Origin: Ruegeria marisrubri
GTDB taxonomy: Bacteria; Pseudomonadota; Alphaproteobacteria; Rhodobacterales; Rhodobacteraceae
NCBI RefSeq assembly: GCF_001507595.1
Contig: NZ_LQBQ01000001.1
Coordinates: forward strand, 372,001-436,000
Direction: 5' to 3'
Length of the DNA stretch: 64,000 nucleotides
Every line of letters begins with the position of its first letter. The stretch's first letter is position 1. Below, in pieces: positions 25,991 to 35,319 of the stretch. The notes under the pieces are model-generated. The model worked only from the letters and a program-made list of their open reading frames with translations, had not been told where the DNA came from and searched no databases. The translations under genes and the position numbers were made by a program.

Positions 25991-26761
25991 ATGTCCAGAT
26001 TCAAGAAGAGGGTCAGGGTTCTCTACCTGGGGTTCGGCGAAGTGTCGGTTCGTTTCCGGTATGCGCTGATCATCTTCGACGCCGTGACGATCGCCTTCTT
26101 CGTCGGCACCGCGCATCTCGAGCATGGCCCCGTTCTGACCTTGGCCAGCATGATGATCGGCCTGATCATCCTGCTGGACTTCTCGGCCCGCATGTGGATC
26201 GCCAAGGACAGGTGGAAATTGTTCCGGCAGATTTACACGCTGGCGGATGTCGTCGTGATCGCGGTGCTGCTGCTGGATCCGTTCCTGACGCAAAGCCTGG
26301 CGTTTCTCAGGATCCTCAGGGCGCTGCGGCTGATCCACTCCTATCAACTGATGCGCGACCTGCGCCGGGACAGCAACTTTTTCCGCACGCATGAAGACGC
26401 GATCATCGCGACGGTCAACCTGATGGTCTTTGTCTTTGCCACGTCATCGGCCGTGCTGGTGTTCTTCGTCTCTGACGTCAGCGAGACGCCCTATATCGAC
26501 GCGCTGTATTTCACCATGGCGACCCTGACCACGACCGGCTTCGGCGACATCACGCTGTCCACGCCTGCGGGAAAGCTGTTCTCGGTTTTCATCATGGTGG
26601 TGGGCGTGGCGCTGTTCGTGCGGCTGGCGCAGGCCATCTTCATGCCGCGCAAGATCCGCTACAAATGCCCGGGATGCGGCCTCTATCGCCATGATCCCGA
26701 TGCCGTGCATTGCAAACATTGCGGCGGGCTGCTCAACATCGAGACCGGCGGCGCAAGCTAG
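25991..26761 (+). CDS. Voltage-gated-type potassium channel with C-terminal zinc ribbon
   Basis: A 256-residue membrane protein. Four helices (S1-S4-like) include an Arg-bearing segment [22 protein letters not shown] that resembles a voltage sensor/linker. A pore module follows: a helix near 155-175, the filter TTTGFGDI, and an inner helix [15 protein letters not shown]. The filter carries GFGD, not GYGD, a known variant among potassium channels. The C-terminus adds [21 protein letters not shown], a CxxC-CxxC zinc ribbon. I chose the ATG at 25991, which has GGAGG upstream, over one at 25934. The stop overlaps that of the convergent cobS by four bases (CTAG). Confidence 0.85.
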   Translation: MSRFKKRVRVLYLGFGEVSVRFRYALIIFDAVTIAFFVGTAHLEHGPVLTLASMMIGLIILLDFSARMWIAKDRWKLFRQIYTLADVVVIAVLLLDPFLTQSLAFLRILRALRLIHSYQLMRDLRRDSNFFRTHEDAIIATVNLMVFVFATSSAVLVFFVSDVSETPYIDALYFTMATLTTTGFGDITLSTPAGKLFSVFIMVVGVALFVRLAQAIFMPRKIRYKCPGCGLYRHDPDAVHCKHCGGLLNIETGGAS

Positions 26762-27522
26762 AGCTGCGCGGCAAGCGCCAGCAGAAATGTGATTTCGCCA
26801 ACCTGCTGCGTCGCCCCCAGAACGTCGCCTGTCTGACCGCCGATCTTGGCCTTGGCGACGGCGCCCAGGCAAATGGCGGCCAGCGCGGCGAACAGGGCCG
26901 ATACCGCGCCTGCGGTGCCGGCCAGCAGCGCCACGAGAACCAGTGCCAGCGCCAGACCGGCGGCGCATGTCGTGACATCGGGTGTGCCGACACGATGGCT
27001 CAGCCCCGAGCCGCGCGGGTTGGGCAGGGCGGCCATCGTCACCGGCATCAGGGCGCGCGACCAGATCGCGGCGGCCAGAACCACCCACAGCGCGCCCGCG
27101 GCGGCCAGCGCGCCGATGGCTGAAATCCGCAGCATCTGCGACAGGATCAGGGCCAGCACGCCATAGGTGCCGATATGGCTGTCCTTCATGATCTCCAGCC
27201 TGCGTTCGGGCGTGAATCCGCCCCAGAACCCGTCCACCGTGTCGGCCAGCCCGTCTTCGTGCATGGCTCCGGTCGTTGCGATCAGGGTCGCCACCACCAG
27301 AGCCGCGCAGGCCCAGGTCGGAATTCCGGCCTGCAAGCCAAGCCAACCCACGACGCAGGCGACCGTCGCAACCGCCAGGCCGGCGAGGGGAAAGGCCCAT
27401 GCGGCCCGAGCCTGGCGGGCAAAGGTTCCGTCGGGCAGGCGCGGCAGCGGCAGGCGCGTCAAAAGGACCAGCGCCAGCGGTATGTCCCAGAGGGAAAAGG
27501 GTTTTGTGTCGTTTTTGGTCAC
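26758..27522 (-). CDS. cobS: Adenosylcobinamide-GDP ribazoletransferase CobS
   Basis: A 254-residue polytopic membrane enzyme that joins adenosylcobinamide-GDP to alpha-ribazole, the last assembly step of cobalamin. The family motif [18 protein letters not shown] is intact, followed by [10 protein letters not shown]. The rest is Ala/Leu-rich helices. I chose the GTG at 27522 ([18 protein letters not shown]), where family similarity starts; upstream residues in the open frame overlap cobT antisense. It is divergent from cobT, with 79 bases between starts. No cobalamin riboswitch is visible there. Confidence 0.92.
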   Translation of the reverse strand: MTKNDTKPFSLWDIPLALVLLTRLPLPRLPDGTFARQARAAWAFPLAGLAVATVACVVGWLGLQAGIPTWACAALVVATLIATTGAMHEDGLADTVDGFWGGFTPERRLEIMKDSHIGTYGVLALILSQMLRISAIGALAAAGALWVVLAAAIWSRALMPVTMAALPNPRGSGLSHRVGTPDVTTCAAGLALALVLVALLAGTAGAVSALFAALAAICLGAVAKAKIGGQTGDVLGATQQVGEITFLLALAAQL

Positions 27523-27601
27523 TCCCAGGCCTTTCCGGGTCTTGTCGCAACGGGTGCATTGGTTAAACACGCAGCACCACTCTGATGCAACGAGGCTTTC
27601 C

Positions 27602-28615
27602 ATGCTGCCCGAACTCACAGACCTTTCCACATTCCGAGACCTGCTGGCCGGTGCGCCGGCGCCCGACACCGCCGCCTCTCAGGGCGCCGAAGAGCGCAAC
27701 GGGCAACTGACCAAGCCGCCGGGGGCGCTGGGGCGTCTCGAGGATCTGGCGATCTGGTATGCCGGCTGGCGCGGCGATGCGCGCCCGCAGATTTCCGCGC
27801 CGCAGGTCATCGTGTTCGCGGGCAATCACGGGGTCACCGCGCAGGGCGTGTCCGCCTTTCCGGCAGAGGTCACCGAGCAGATGGTACTGAACTTCCAGCA
27901 TGGCGGCGCGGCGATCAACCAGCTTGCCCGGTCCGCCGGCGCCAGGATGGACGTGCACGCGCTGGATCTGGACCGGCCCACGGCGGATTTCACCCAAGGC
28001 CCGGCGATGAGCGAAGAGGAACTGCTCGCCGCCCTGCAAACCGGCTGGAGCTCGGTCGACCCCGAGGCCGACCTGCTGGTCGTCGGCGAGATGGGGATCG
28101 GCAACACGACGCCCGCCGCCGCCATCGCCTGCGCCCTGTTCGGCGGTGAGGCCGCCGACTGGACCGGGCGCGGCACCGGCGTGGACGATGCCGGTCTGGC
28201 GAACAAGACCCGCGTCGTGGCCGAGGGCGTGGCCCTGCATGGCGGCAACGGGGACGGGCTGGAGATCCTCCGCCGTCTGGGCGGGCGCGAGATCGCGGCC
28301 ATGGCCGGGGCCATCGCGGCCGCGCGGCTGCTGCGGATTCCGGTCATCCTCGACGGGTTCATCTGCTCGGCCGCTGCTGCCTGTCTGGAACGTTCCGTGG
28401 CCGGGGCGCTGGATCACGCCGTGGCCGGCCACCAGAGCGCCGAGGCCGCGCATCGGGCCGTTCTGGAGAGGCTGAACAAGGAGCCGCTTCTGTCGCTGGG
28501 CCTGCGGCTTGGCGAAGGTTCGGGCGCGGCGCTTGCGATCCACATCCTGAAAAGCGCGATCGCCTGCCATTCCGGCATGGCGACCTTTGCCGAGGCCGGG
28601 GTCTCGGACGGCTGA
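27602..28615 (+). CDS. cobT: Nicotinate-nucleotide-dimethylbenzimidazole phosphoribosyltransferase CobT
   Basis: A 337-residue cytoplasmic enzyme that makes alpha-ribazole phosphate, the lower-ligand nucleotide that CobS attaches. Visible motifs: [13 protein letters not shown] near the start, [43 protein letters not shown], and [13 protein letters not shown], where the Glu is the catalytic base. CGAGG precedes the ATG at 27602. It is divergent from cobS, making a two-gene lower-ligand module. It converges on the antiporter gene; an imperfect 10-bp stem (28648-28672) lies between them. Confidence 0.95.
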   Translation: MLPELTDLSTFRDLLAGAPAPDTAASQGAEERNGQLTKPPGALGRLEDLAIWYAGWRGDARPQISAPQVIVFAGNHGVTAQGVSAFPAEVTEQMVLNFQHGGAAINQLARSAGARMDVHALDLDRPTADFTQGPAMSEEELLAALQTGWSSVDPEADLLVVGEMGIGNTTPAAAIACALFGGEAADWTGRGTGVDDAGLANKTRVVAEGVALHGGNGDGLEILRRLGGREIAAMAGAIAAARLLRIPVILDGFICSAAAACLERSVAGALDHAVAGHQSAEAAHRAVLERLNKEPLLSLGLRLGEGSGAALAIHILKSAIACHSGMATFAEAGVSDG

Positions 28616-28667
28616 CAACCGGCCGGGTGCGCAGCACAGACACACGACCTGATCCGTCTCATACGGG

Positions 28668-30551
28668 TCAGGCCGATTTCTTGGCGTTTTCCTCGGCCAG
28701 TTGCAGCAGGGCGGTTTCCAGATCTTTCTCCAGCTTTCGGGACCGCTCGATATATTCCTTGTTTTCCGCCGTCGGAACGCCCGGAATCCACAGTTCCGCC
28801 AGATCGCGGATCGTTTGCCGGTCATGGTGATAGAAGGTCTGCTCGGCCTGCGCGGCCTCGTATTCGCTCAGCCCGACATTCTCCAGCACATAGCGCCCGG
28901 CCCGCAGCGCGGCGTCGAACACCTCGCGCACGATGTCGTTTGCGCCGGCCTGGTAGAGTTCATAGACATGGTTGCGGTCATAGGCGCGCGCGATGATGTG
29001 CAGGTCGGGGCGCTGCCTGCGGGCATAGGCGACCAGCTTGGTGACCTGCTTGGGGTCATCCATGGCCGCCACCAGAACGTCCGCCTTTTCCAGCCCGGCG
29101 GCCCTCAGCAACTCGGGCCGTGTCGGATCCCCGAGGAACCCCTTGACGCCAAAGCGCCGCATCAGCTGGATGGTTTCGATATTGTTGTCCAGAACCACGG
29201 TCTTGAACCCGCTGGCCTGAACCAGCCGGTTCACGATCTGGCCGAAGCGCCCGATGCCGGCGATGATGACGGGCCCTTTTTCGTCGATCTTGTCCGGCTC
29301 GACAGGGGGCTGCTTTTCTCCGATGCGGCGGGACAGCAGGTCGTAGATGATGAAGAGCAGCGGCGTGATCAGCATCGTCAGGGCGATGATCATCAGCAGC
29401 TTTTGCGCCAGCGCGGGCGGGACCACGTTCTGCTGGGTCGAGAAAGCCAGCAGAACGAAGCCGAATTCGCCCGCCTGCGCCAGCCCCAGCGTGAACAGCC
29501 AGTGGTCGCGGCCCCTGAGGCCAAAGGCACGCCCCACCACGAACAGGATGATGCCCTTGACCAGGATCAGCAGCAGGGCCAGCCCAATCAGGTCCAACGG
29601 ATCGCGGAGGAAAAACGCCACGTCGATATCTGCGCCGACGGTGATGAAAAAGAGGCCCAGCAACAGCCCCTTGAACGGCTCCAGATCGCTTTCCATCTCG
29701 TGGCGGAACTCGGAACTGGCCAGCACCACGCCAGCCAGGAAGGCGCCAAGCGCCGGCGAAAGCCCCACCAGCATCATCAGGAACGAGATGCCCACCACGA
29801 TCATCAGGGCCAGCGCCGTATACATCTCGCGCAGCCGGGTGGCGTGGATGAAGCGGAACAGCGGCCGGGTCAGATATATGCCCGCCAGAATGACGAAGGC
29901 GATGGCGCCGATCGTCACCAGCGTCACCGCCCAGCCGGGCAAACCTTCGACCAGCGACAGGGTTTCGTGATGGCCCCCGACCTCGGTGACGCTGCTCTCG
30001 CGCATGATCGAGCCGTCATTGGAAAACTGCACCGGTGGCGCAGCTGCCAGAAGCGGCAACAGCGCCAGAATGGGAATGACCGCGATATCCTGGGTCAGAA
30101 GCACCGAAAAGGTCGCCCTGCCGCCATTGGTCTGCATCAACCCTTTTTCTGACAGGGTCTGCAGCACGATCGCCGTCGAGGACAGAGACAAGGAAAGGCC
30201 CACGGCCAGCGCGATCGTCCAGGGCTGGTTCGCCATGACCGCGACAAAGGCGATGGCCAGCGTCGACAGGCCGATCTGCAGGCCACCCAGCCCCAGCAGC
30301 TTGTCCCGCATGTCCCAAAGCGCCCGGGGCTCCAATTCCAGACCGATGAGAAACAGCATCATCACGACGCCGAATTCGGCCACATGCTGCAGGTTTTCCG
30401 TCTCGGCGCCGACCAGTCCCAGAACCGGCCCGATCACGATTCCGGCGGCCAGATACCCCAGAACCGATCCCAGCCCCAGGCGTGCCGACAGCGGTACCGC
30501 GATCACCGCAGCCGCCAGATAGATCGACGCCTGATACAGAAACTCTTCCAT
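28668..30551 (-). CDS. CPA2-family cation:proton antiporter (KefB/KefC-like)
   Basis: A 627-residue protein. The first 390 residues are a sodium/hydrogen-exchanger membrane domain of about 12-13 helices (for example SARLGLGSVLGYLAAGIVIGP, FLIGLELEPRALW). A TrkA-N Rossmann domain follows (VIIAGIGRFGQIVNRLV, then VVLDNNIETIQLMRRFG, GDPTRPELLRAAG), which binds NAD(H) or glutathione adducts in Kef proteins. A helical, charged tail ends the protein. It would exchange potassium for protons, typically protecting against electrophiles or pH change. No KefF/KefG-like ancillary gene is adjacent. It lies 19 bases downstream of the Lrp gene on the same strand, so the two may share a transcript. Confidence 0.92.
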   Translation of the reverse strand: MEEFLYQASIYLAAAVIAVPLSARLGLGSVLGYLAAGIVIGPVLGLVGAETENLQHVAEFGVVMMLFLIGLELEPRALWDMRDKLLGLGGLQIGLSTLAIAFVAVMANQPWTIALAVGLSLSLSSTAIVLQTLSEKGLMQTNGGRATFSVLLTQDIAVIPILALLPLLAAAPPVQFSNDGSIMRESSVTEVGGHHETLSLVEGLPGWAVTLVTIGAIAFVILAGIYLTRPLFRFIHATRLREMYTALALMIVVGISFLMMLVGLSPALGAFLAGVVLASSEFRHEMESDLEPFKGLLLGLFFITVGADIDVAFFLRDPLDLIGLALLLILVKGIILFVVGRAFGLRGRDHWLFTLGLAQAGEFGFVLLAFSTQQNVVPPALAQKLLMIIALTMLITPLLFIIYDLLSRRIGEKQPPVEPDKIDEKGPVIIAGIGRFGQIVNRLVQASGFKTVVLDNNIETIQLMRRFGVKGFLGDPTRPELLRAAGLEKADVLVAAMDDPKQVTKLVAYARRQRPDLHIIARAYDRNHVYELYQAGANDIVREVFDAALRAGRYVLENVGLSEYEAAQAEQTFYHHDRQTIRDLAELWIPGVPTAENKEYIERSRKLEKDLETALLQLAEENAKKSA

Positions 30552-30570
30552 TTTGATCCTTTCCCGGGAG

Positions 30571-31026
30571 TCAGGTGGGCAGCGGGGCGTCGCGCTTGAG
30601 CTGATCCATCACGATCTGGCTTTGCACTCGTGCCACAGCAGGATGCGGCAGTATCACCTCGTGAAGCAAGCGGTTCAGTGCCGCCAAGTCGTCGCAATAG
30701 ACATGCAGCAGGTAATCGGCCTCTCCGGTCATCGTCCAGGCGCTGGTGATCTCGGGGCGGGAATTGACCATGCGGGCAAAGCTGGCGGATTGCTCGGGGC
30801 CGTGGGTGCCCAGATGCACCTGAATGAATCCCTGCACGTGCAGCCCCAGCTTCAGCGGGTCCAGCTTGGCCGCGTAGCCGGTGATGTACCCCTCGGCCTC
30901 AAGCCTCTGCCGCCTGCGCCCGGCCTGGCTGGGCGACAGGTTCAGCAGCTCTCCCAACTGGTGGGCAGTCAGATGCGCGTCCTTCTGCAGCGCGGCCAGC
31001 AATCGTGTGTCTGTTGAATCCAGCAT
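30571..31026 (-). CDS. Lrp/AsnC-family transcriptional regulator
   Basis: A 151-residue regulator. The N-terminal winged HTH (DTRLLAALQKDAHLTAHQLGELLNLSPSQAGRRRQRLEAEG in outline) precedes a RAM ligand-binding domain (LHVQGFIQVHLGTHG, TGEADYLLHVYCDDL). The ATG at 31026 gives the usual Lrp length. It is divergent from 4-hydroxyphenylpyruvate dioxygenase, with 147 bases between, so control of aromatic amino acid breakdown with tyrosine or a catabolite as effector is likely; this is inference from layout. Confidence 0.92.
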   Translation of the reverse strand: MLDSTDTRLLAALQKDAHLTAHQLGELLNLSPSQAGRRRQRLEAEGYITGYAAKLDPLKLGLHVQGFIQVHLGTHGPEQSASFARMVNSRPEITSAWTMTGEADYLLHVYCDDLAALNRLLHEVILPHPAVARVQSQIVMDQLKRDAPLPT

Positions 31027-31173
31027 GTGCGGTGTTTCCTCGTTTTCTCGCGAAATAGTGCGGAATTCCCGCGTGTAAATAGAGGTTAGCCAAAAAGAAC
31101 GCGCAGAAACAGCATCAGGTAACAGGTATTTTCGACTCAGCAAAAATTTTCCCTCTGAAACAGGAGACGCGCA
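31027..31173. promoter_or_regulatory. Divergent promoter region between the Lrp regulator and hppD
   Basis: 147 bases with A/T-rich tracts (AAATAGAGG near 31076, ATTTTC and AAAAATTTTCCC near 31130-31153), which suits Lrp binding. CAGGAGA is the hppD ribosome site. I do not see one clear operator. Confidence 0.4.
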
Positions 31174-32271
31174 ATGGGTCCTTTCCCCCACAACGCCCCG
31201 AAATCCGTCATCAGCGACGAGAACCCCGCCGGCACCGACGGCTTCGAATTCGTCGAATTCGCCCATCCCGAGCCGCAGGAGCTGCGCGATCTTTTCGCGA
31301 AAATGGGTTTCGAAATGGTTGCGCGCCACAAGGACAAGCCCGGGATCGAGCTGTGGCAGCAGGGCGACATCACCTACATCCTGAACGCCGATCCGAACAG
31401 CTTTGCCGCGAAATTCGTGGACGAGCACGGCCCCTGTGCCCCGTCGATGGGCTGGCGCGTGGTGGATGCGCAAAAGGCCTATGAACACGCGGTGTCGAAA
31501 GGGGCCGAGCCCTATGACGCCGCCGACAAGACGATGGACGTGCCCGCCATCAAGGGCATCGGCGGCTCGCTGATCTATTTCATCGACCAGTATTACGAGA
31601 CCTCGCCCTACAACGAGGAATTCGAGTGGCTGAAACAGTCCAAGCCGCGCGGCGACGGGTTCTATTACCTCGATCACCTGACCCACAATGTCTACAAGGG
31701 CAACATGGACAAGTGGTTCAAGTTCTACGGCGACCTGTTCAACTTCAAGGAAATCCGCTTCTTCGACATCCAGGGCAAGTATACCGGCCTGTTCAGCCGC
31801 GCGCTGACTTCGCCCTGCGGCCGGATCCGCATCCCGATCAATGAAGACCGGGGCGAGACCGGCCAGATCGTGTCATACCTGAAGAAATACAAGGGCGAGG
31901 GCATCCAGCACATCGCGGTCGGCACCGACGACATCTACGACTCGACCGACGCGATCGCTGAAAAGGGCCTGAAGTTCATGCCCGGCCCGAACGAGACCTA
32001 CTACGACATGTCCTATGACCGCGTGAAAGGTCATGACGAGCCCAAGGACCGGATGATGAAGCACGGCATCCTGATCGACGGCGAAGGCGTGGTTGACGGC
32101 GGTGAAACCAAGATCCTGCTGCAGATCTTCTCGAAAACCGTGATCGGCCCGATCTTCTTCGAGTTCATCCAGCGCAAGGGCGACGACGGCTTTGGCGAGG
32201 GCAACTTCAAGGCCCTGTTCGAGTCGATCGAGCGCGAACAGATCGAAACCGGCGAAATCGACGCCGCCTGA
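31174..32271 (+). CDS. hppD: 4-Hydroxyphenylpyruvate dioxygenase
   Basis: A 365-residue non-haem iron dioxygenase converting 4-hydroxyphenylpyruvate to homogentisate in tyrosine breakdown. It has two VOC-type halves. The iron ligands lie in YLDHLTHNV, GIQHIAVGTDD and the C-terminal FFEFIQRKGDDGFGEGNF block, whose Glu is the third ligand. The FEFVEFAHPEP start and GRIRIPINE segment are typical. A terminator follows. Downstream homogentisate genes are not in the window, so the rest of the pathway must lie elsewhere. Confidence 0.96.
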   Translation: MGPFPHNAPKSVISDENPAGTDGFEFVEFAHPEPQELRDLFAKMGFEMVARHKDKPGIELWQQGDITYILNADPNSFAAKFVDEHGPCAPSMGWRVVDAQKAYEHAVSKGAEPYDAADKTMDVPAIKGIGGSLIYFIDQYYETSPYNEEFEWLKQSKPRGDGFYYLDHLTHNVYKGNMDKWFKFYGDLFNFKEIRFFDIQGKYTGLFSRALTSPCGRIRIPINEDRGETGQIVSYLKKYKGEGIQHIAVGTDDIYDSTDAIAEKGLKFMPGPNETYYDMSYDRVKGHDEPKDRMMKHGILIDGEGVVDGGETKILLQIFSKTVIGPIFFEFIQRKGDDGFGEGNFKALFESIEREQIETGEIDAA

Positions 32272-32319
32272 TCGTTTGATTGGGAGGCCGGCCCGGTTGC
32301 GAGCGGGCCGGAATAGGAA

Positions 32320-32350
32320 AGCGCCGCGCCCCCCTCGCGCGGCGCTTTTT
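32320..32350 (+). terminator. Rho-independent terminator of hppD
   Basis: Ten-base-pair stem AGCGCCGCGC / GCGCGGCGCT around a C-rich loop, followed by TTTTT. Confidence 0.88.
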
Positions 32351-32394
32351 GCGATCCGGGAAACGGGTTTTGAAATGCGCGGGGGTAAAACCCC

Positions 32395-34452
32395 TCAGCC
32401 CTTGGGCATCTTCAGGGTCAGGTTCCGCCCGCCTTTCTGATAGCGCAGCTCGCTGTCTCCGATGGCAATCACCTTGCCGCCGTCCAGCCGGTCGCCGACC
32501 GCCACCTTCTTGTAACGTCCGCTGGGCAGGCGGACCAGCGCGCGGCGGTTCGCCGGAGAGCCATACACCCCGATCAGGTTGACCCGCCTGAGGTTGATCG
32601 CGTTCTCCAGGGTCGCCTGCCGCGCCACCGATGCGGGCGAGGGGGCCTTGGGCTTGACCGTTCTGGCCGCGAAAGACCCGGGCTCGTCGGATTCGCTGTT
32701 GCGCCCCGATCCCGTGGCGGTCCGGCGCGAGCCGCTGCTTGCGGGCGGCTCCTTGACGACCTGAACGGCGATGTTGGCCGGGCGCGGTTTCGGCACCGGA
32801 ACCCGAACCACGGCCAGGGCCGTCGGGGTCTCGTCCACCTCCGGCTTCGTCTCCAGAGTCGCCGGCCGCAGCTTGGGCCGGATACCCGCCAGTTCCTCGC
32901 GCGAGCGTCCGCCAAGGTTCTGCCGTTCATTCTGTTCGACCAGATCGTCAGGTCTGGGGCGCGGGCGCAGGCCGGCCAGCCTTTCCCGGGCCTCATCGAC
33001 TTCCGGTTCCGGCTCCGTGCGGTCAGGCGTGGCGGGCGGCACCACCTTCGGGCGTCCCAGATAGACCAACACCCCGTCGGGGGTGAGTGTTCCCTCTGCG
33101 GTCGCCGCGACAAGGCCCCGATCGTCCAGTTCGAAACGCGCACCGGCGGATACGGGCAAGCTGATCTGGTCGACCGGCGTATCGGTCGCGAATTCCCCTG
33201 CCTCGGTCAGGGCGAGGGCGTCCATCGACAGATCCACATGGTCAATGGACGTCAAATAGATTTCGTCGGACGAATCCGCCTGCGGGACATGCGGCGCCTC
33301 TGGCGGTTCGGTCAGCACCAGCGCGGCCGAGAAGGCCCGTGGTAATTCCAGTTCGGCATCGGCGGCGCTGTCGGCAATTTCGACCTGCTTCGGTTCCATC
33401 CTCAGCGCGTCGAGAACCGCCGTGTCGGTTGCGGACAAGGCCGGCGCGCCGATGCCGTCCTGATCGACCTGTTCGGGCGGTGCGGGCAGAGCGGCCATTT
33501 CGCCCTCGACCTCGGCCGCGGGCAACACCGCTATTTGCTCGACAGGTGCCGGAGTGTCGTTGACGGCAGCAGGGCCTTCCTCCTGGGCGACAGTGACAGG
33601 GGCTTCGGGTTGGTCCCTCAGGAACCAGACCAGACCGGCCGCCACGGCCACTGCGCCAGCGACCGCGATCGGAACAAGATGGCGCCGCGAACCGGGCGCC
33701 TGATCGCGCGCGCCGAAGATGGTCAGCCGTTCGGCCTCGCTTGCCGGGGGCGTGCCGGGAAGTTTCTGTGGCGCAAAGGCGATGGGCGGAGCCTCGGCAA
33801 TCGGATGTATCGCTGGCGAAGAGGTCTGGGCCGTCTCCTCTGGCTCGGCGGGCGAGGGCGCGTCCGCTTGGGCATCGGCCACGGCTTCTGCCGACTCGGT
33901 TTGGCCGTTTGCATCCGATTCCGCGGCGGCGAGGTCGCCTTCGGTTGCGCGGGTCGGCTGGCCTGCTGCCGGATCACCCTGAGGGCTCTGCTCGAACACG
34001 GCCACCCCGGGAAAGTCGGTCAGTTCGGGATGCGCCACGAATCCGACCGGCTGGAAACCATGTTCGAGCACAAATCCACGCGCTTCTTCCAGCGTATTCC
34101 GCGCGACCGCCGCGACATGGGTGACGTCACCGCTCCGTACGGTGTCGAAGGCGAGTTCCGACAGAGGGTAGGGGGTCGCGCCTGCCAGTTCGGATTCGAC
34201 CGCCTTGCTCCATTCATCGTCGGAAAGCGTGCCGGTTTCGATCGTTATGCAGCGGATCTGATCGTTGGGAACGATCACCTCGCATCGCGTGTCGTCCGCC
34301 AGCGCAAGGGCGCGGTCCCGCAGTCCCCGCATCGCGCCCTTCAGATCGGGGTCATCCACCTGCACGGCGCCGACAGGCTGCCAGCCGCTGTCGCTACGAT
34401 GCAGCAGCTCGATTCCTTCGATGGACAGGGACAGCGCAAACGCAGGATTCAT
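32395..34452 (-). CDS. Large membrane protein with PilP/GspC-like C-terminal domain
   Basis: A 685-residue protein. The first 170 residues (MNPAFALSLSIEGIELLHR start, then CEVIVPNDQIRCITIETG, VESELAGATPYPLSELAFD) resemble an actin-like/PilM-type fold. A long Ala/Pro/Glu-rich linker leads to one transmembrane helix near 260-280 (HLVPIAVAGAVAVAAGLVWFL). The remainder is a Pro/Arg-rich periplasmic linker with the repeated theme LAGLRPRPRPDDL / LAGIRPKLRPATL. A C-terminal domain (VNLIGVYGSPANRRALVRLP, VAVGDRLDGGKVIAIG) matches PilP/GspC homology regions. I chose the ATG at 34452. It looks like a fused pilus/secretion inner-membrane component, yet no pilus or secretin genes are adjacent. Function unknown. 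Confidence 0.7.
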   Translation of the reverse strand: MNPAFALSLSIEGIELLHRSDSGWQPVGAVQVDDPDLKGAMRGLRDRALALADDTRCEVIVPNDQIRCITIETGTLSDDEWSKAVESELAGATPYPLSELAFDTVRSGDVTHVAAVARNTLEEARGFVLEHGFQPVGFVAHPELTDFPGVAVFEQSPQGDPAAGQPTRATEGDLAAAESDANGQTESAEAVADAQADAPSPAEPEETAQTSSPAIHPIAEAPPIAFAPQKLPGTPPASEAERLTIFGARDQAPGSRRHLVPIAVAGAVAVAAGLVWFLRDQPEAPVTVAQEEGPAAVNDTPAPVEQIAVLPAAEVEGEMAALPAPPEQVDQDGIGAPALSATDTAVLDALRMEPKQVEIADSAADAELELPRAFSAALVLTEPPEAPHVPQADSSDEIYLTSIDHVDLSMDALALTEAGEFATDTPVDQISLPVSAGARFELDDRGLVAATAEGTLTPDGVLVYLGRPKVVPPATPDRTEPEPEVDEARERLAGLRPRPRPDDLVEQNERQNLGGRSREELAGIRPKLRPATLETKPEVDETPTALAVVRVPVPKPRPANIAVQVVKEPPASSGSRRTATGSGRNSESDEPGSFAARTVKPKAPSPASVARQATLENAINLRRVNLIGVYGSPANRRALVRLPSGRYKKVAVGDRLDGGKVIAIGDSELRYQKGGRNLTLKMPKG

Positions 34453-34617
34453 GAATTCGAAGTAACCGTACTGCTCAGGGTCGGCGCGAACGTCTTGCCG
34501 CCCGCGCGGGAAATTTAAAGCAGTATCCGGCCAAGGGAAAGGCAAAGGGCAGTTTTCTGCTTGCCCGGCAAAGCTCCGCGCACTCATCTTGTCGGTGCAA
34601 CAATGGGAGAAAGCGTT

Positions 34618-35307
34618 TTGAAGATATTTGCATTTTTCGCGGCCCTGTTCGTCGCGACGGCGACCGGAACGGCACATGCGCAAGATCGTCACATCACGGT
34701 CAACGGCACTGGTTCGGTCGAAGCGGCGCCGGACATGGCGACGCTTTCATTGGGCGTGACGACACAGGCGGATGAGGCCGCCGCGGCCATGCGCGCCAAT
34801 TCACAGGCTGTCGCCGCCGTGCTGTCGCAGCTTGACCAAAAGGGAATTGAACCCCGCGACATCCAGACCCGCAACCTGTCGGTCGCGCCGATCTGGAGCG
34901 GCCGGCCGCAAAAAGAAGAAGAGCGCCGGATCACCGGGTTCGTGGCCTCCAACCGGGTGTTCGTCCGCGTTCGTGATCTGGATCATCTGGGCGAAATCCT
35001 GGATGCGGTCATCAGCAAGGGCGCCAATGATCTGGGCGGTCTGAGTTTCGCCCTGCAGGAACCAGAGCCGCTGGCCGCCGAGGCCCGCGCCAGGGCTGTT
35101 GCCGATGCGAGCGAGAAGGCGCGCCAACTGGCCGAGGCCGCCGGGGTGACGCTGGGCCGGGTGATCTCGATCGACGAGCACGGCGGCGCGCGTCCGGTGA
35201 TGCGTCGGGCTGAAATGGCGATGGCCGACGCCGGAAACGTGCCGGTCGCGCCCGGTGAAATCAGTGTCGAGGTGTCGGTGTCGATGGTGTTCGAGATCGC
35301 CGATTGA
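34618..35307 (+). CDS. SIMPL-domain (DUF541) periplasmic protein
   Basis: A 229-residue exported protein. With a TTG start at 34618 it begins as a textbook signal peptide (KIFAFFAALFVATATGTAHAQ), and GGGAGA lies seven bases upstream; ATG 34603 would add five residues. The mature part is one SIMPL domain: ITVNGTGSVEAAPDMATLSLGV at the start, IQTRNLSVAPIW and VADASEKARQLAEAAGVTLG later. Family members are periplasmic or outer-membrane proteins of poorly known function, some linked to oxidative stress. It is divergent from the PilP-like gene and convergent with GNAT. Confidence 0.88.
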   Translation: MKIFAFFAALFVATATGTAHAQDRHITVNGTGSVEAAPDMATLSLGVTTQADEAAAAMRANSQAVAAVLSQLDQKGIEPRDIQTRNLSVAPIWSGRPQKEEERRITGFVASNRVFVRVRDLDHLGEILDAVISKGANDLGGLSFALQEPEPLAAEARARAVADASEKARQLAEAAGVTLGRVISIDEHGGARPVMRRAEMAMADAGNVPVAPGEISVEVSVSMVFEIAD

Positions 35308-35319
35308 CGCGCTGGCGGG

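Noticed and set aside
27523..27601. Cobalamin riboswitch between cobS and cobT
   Set aside because: Only 79 bases lie between the starts and no B12-box-like sequence is visible.
28648..28672. Ten-base-pair stem between cobT and the antiporter gene as a terminator
   Set aside because: Good stem but no T tract on either side, and it overlaps the antiporter stop codon.
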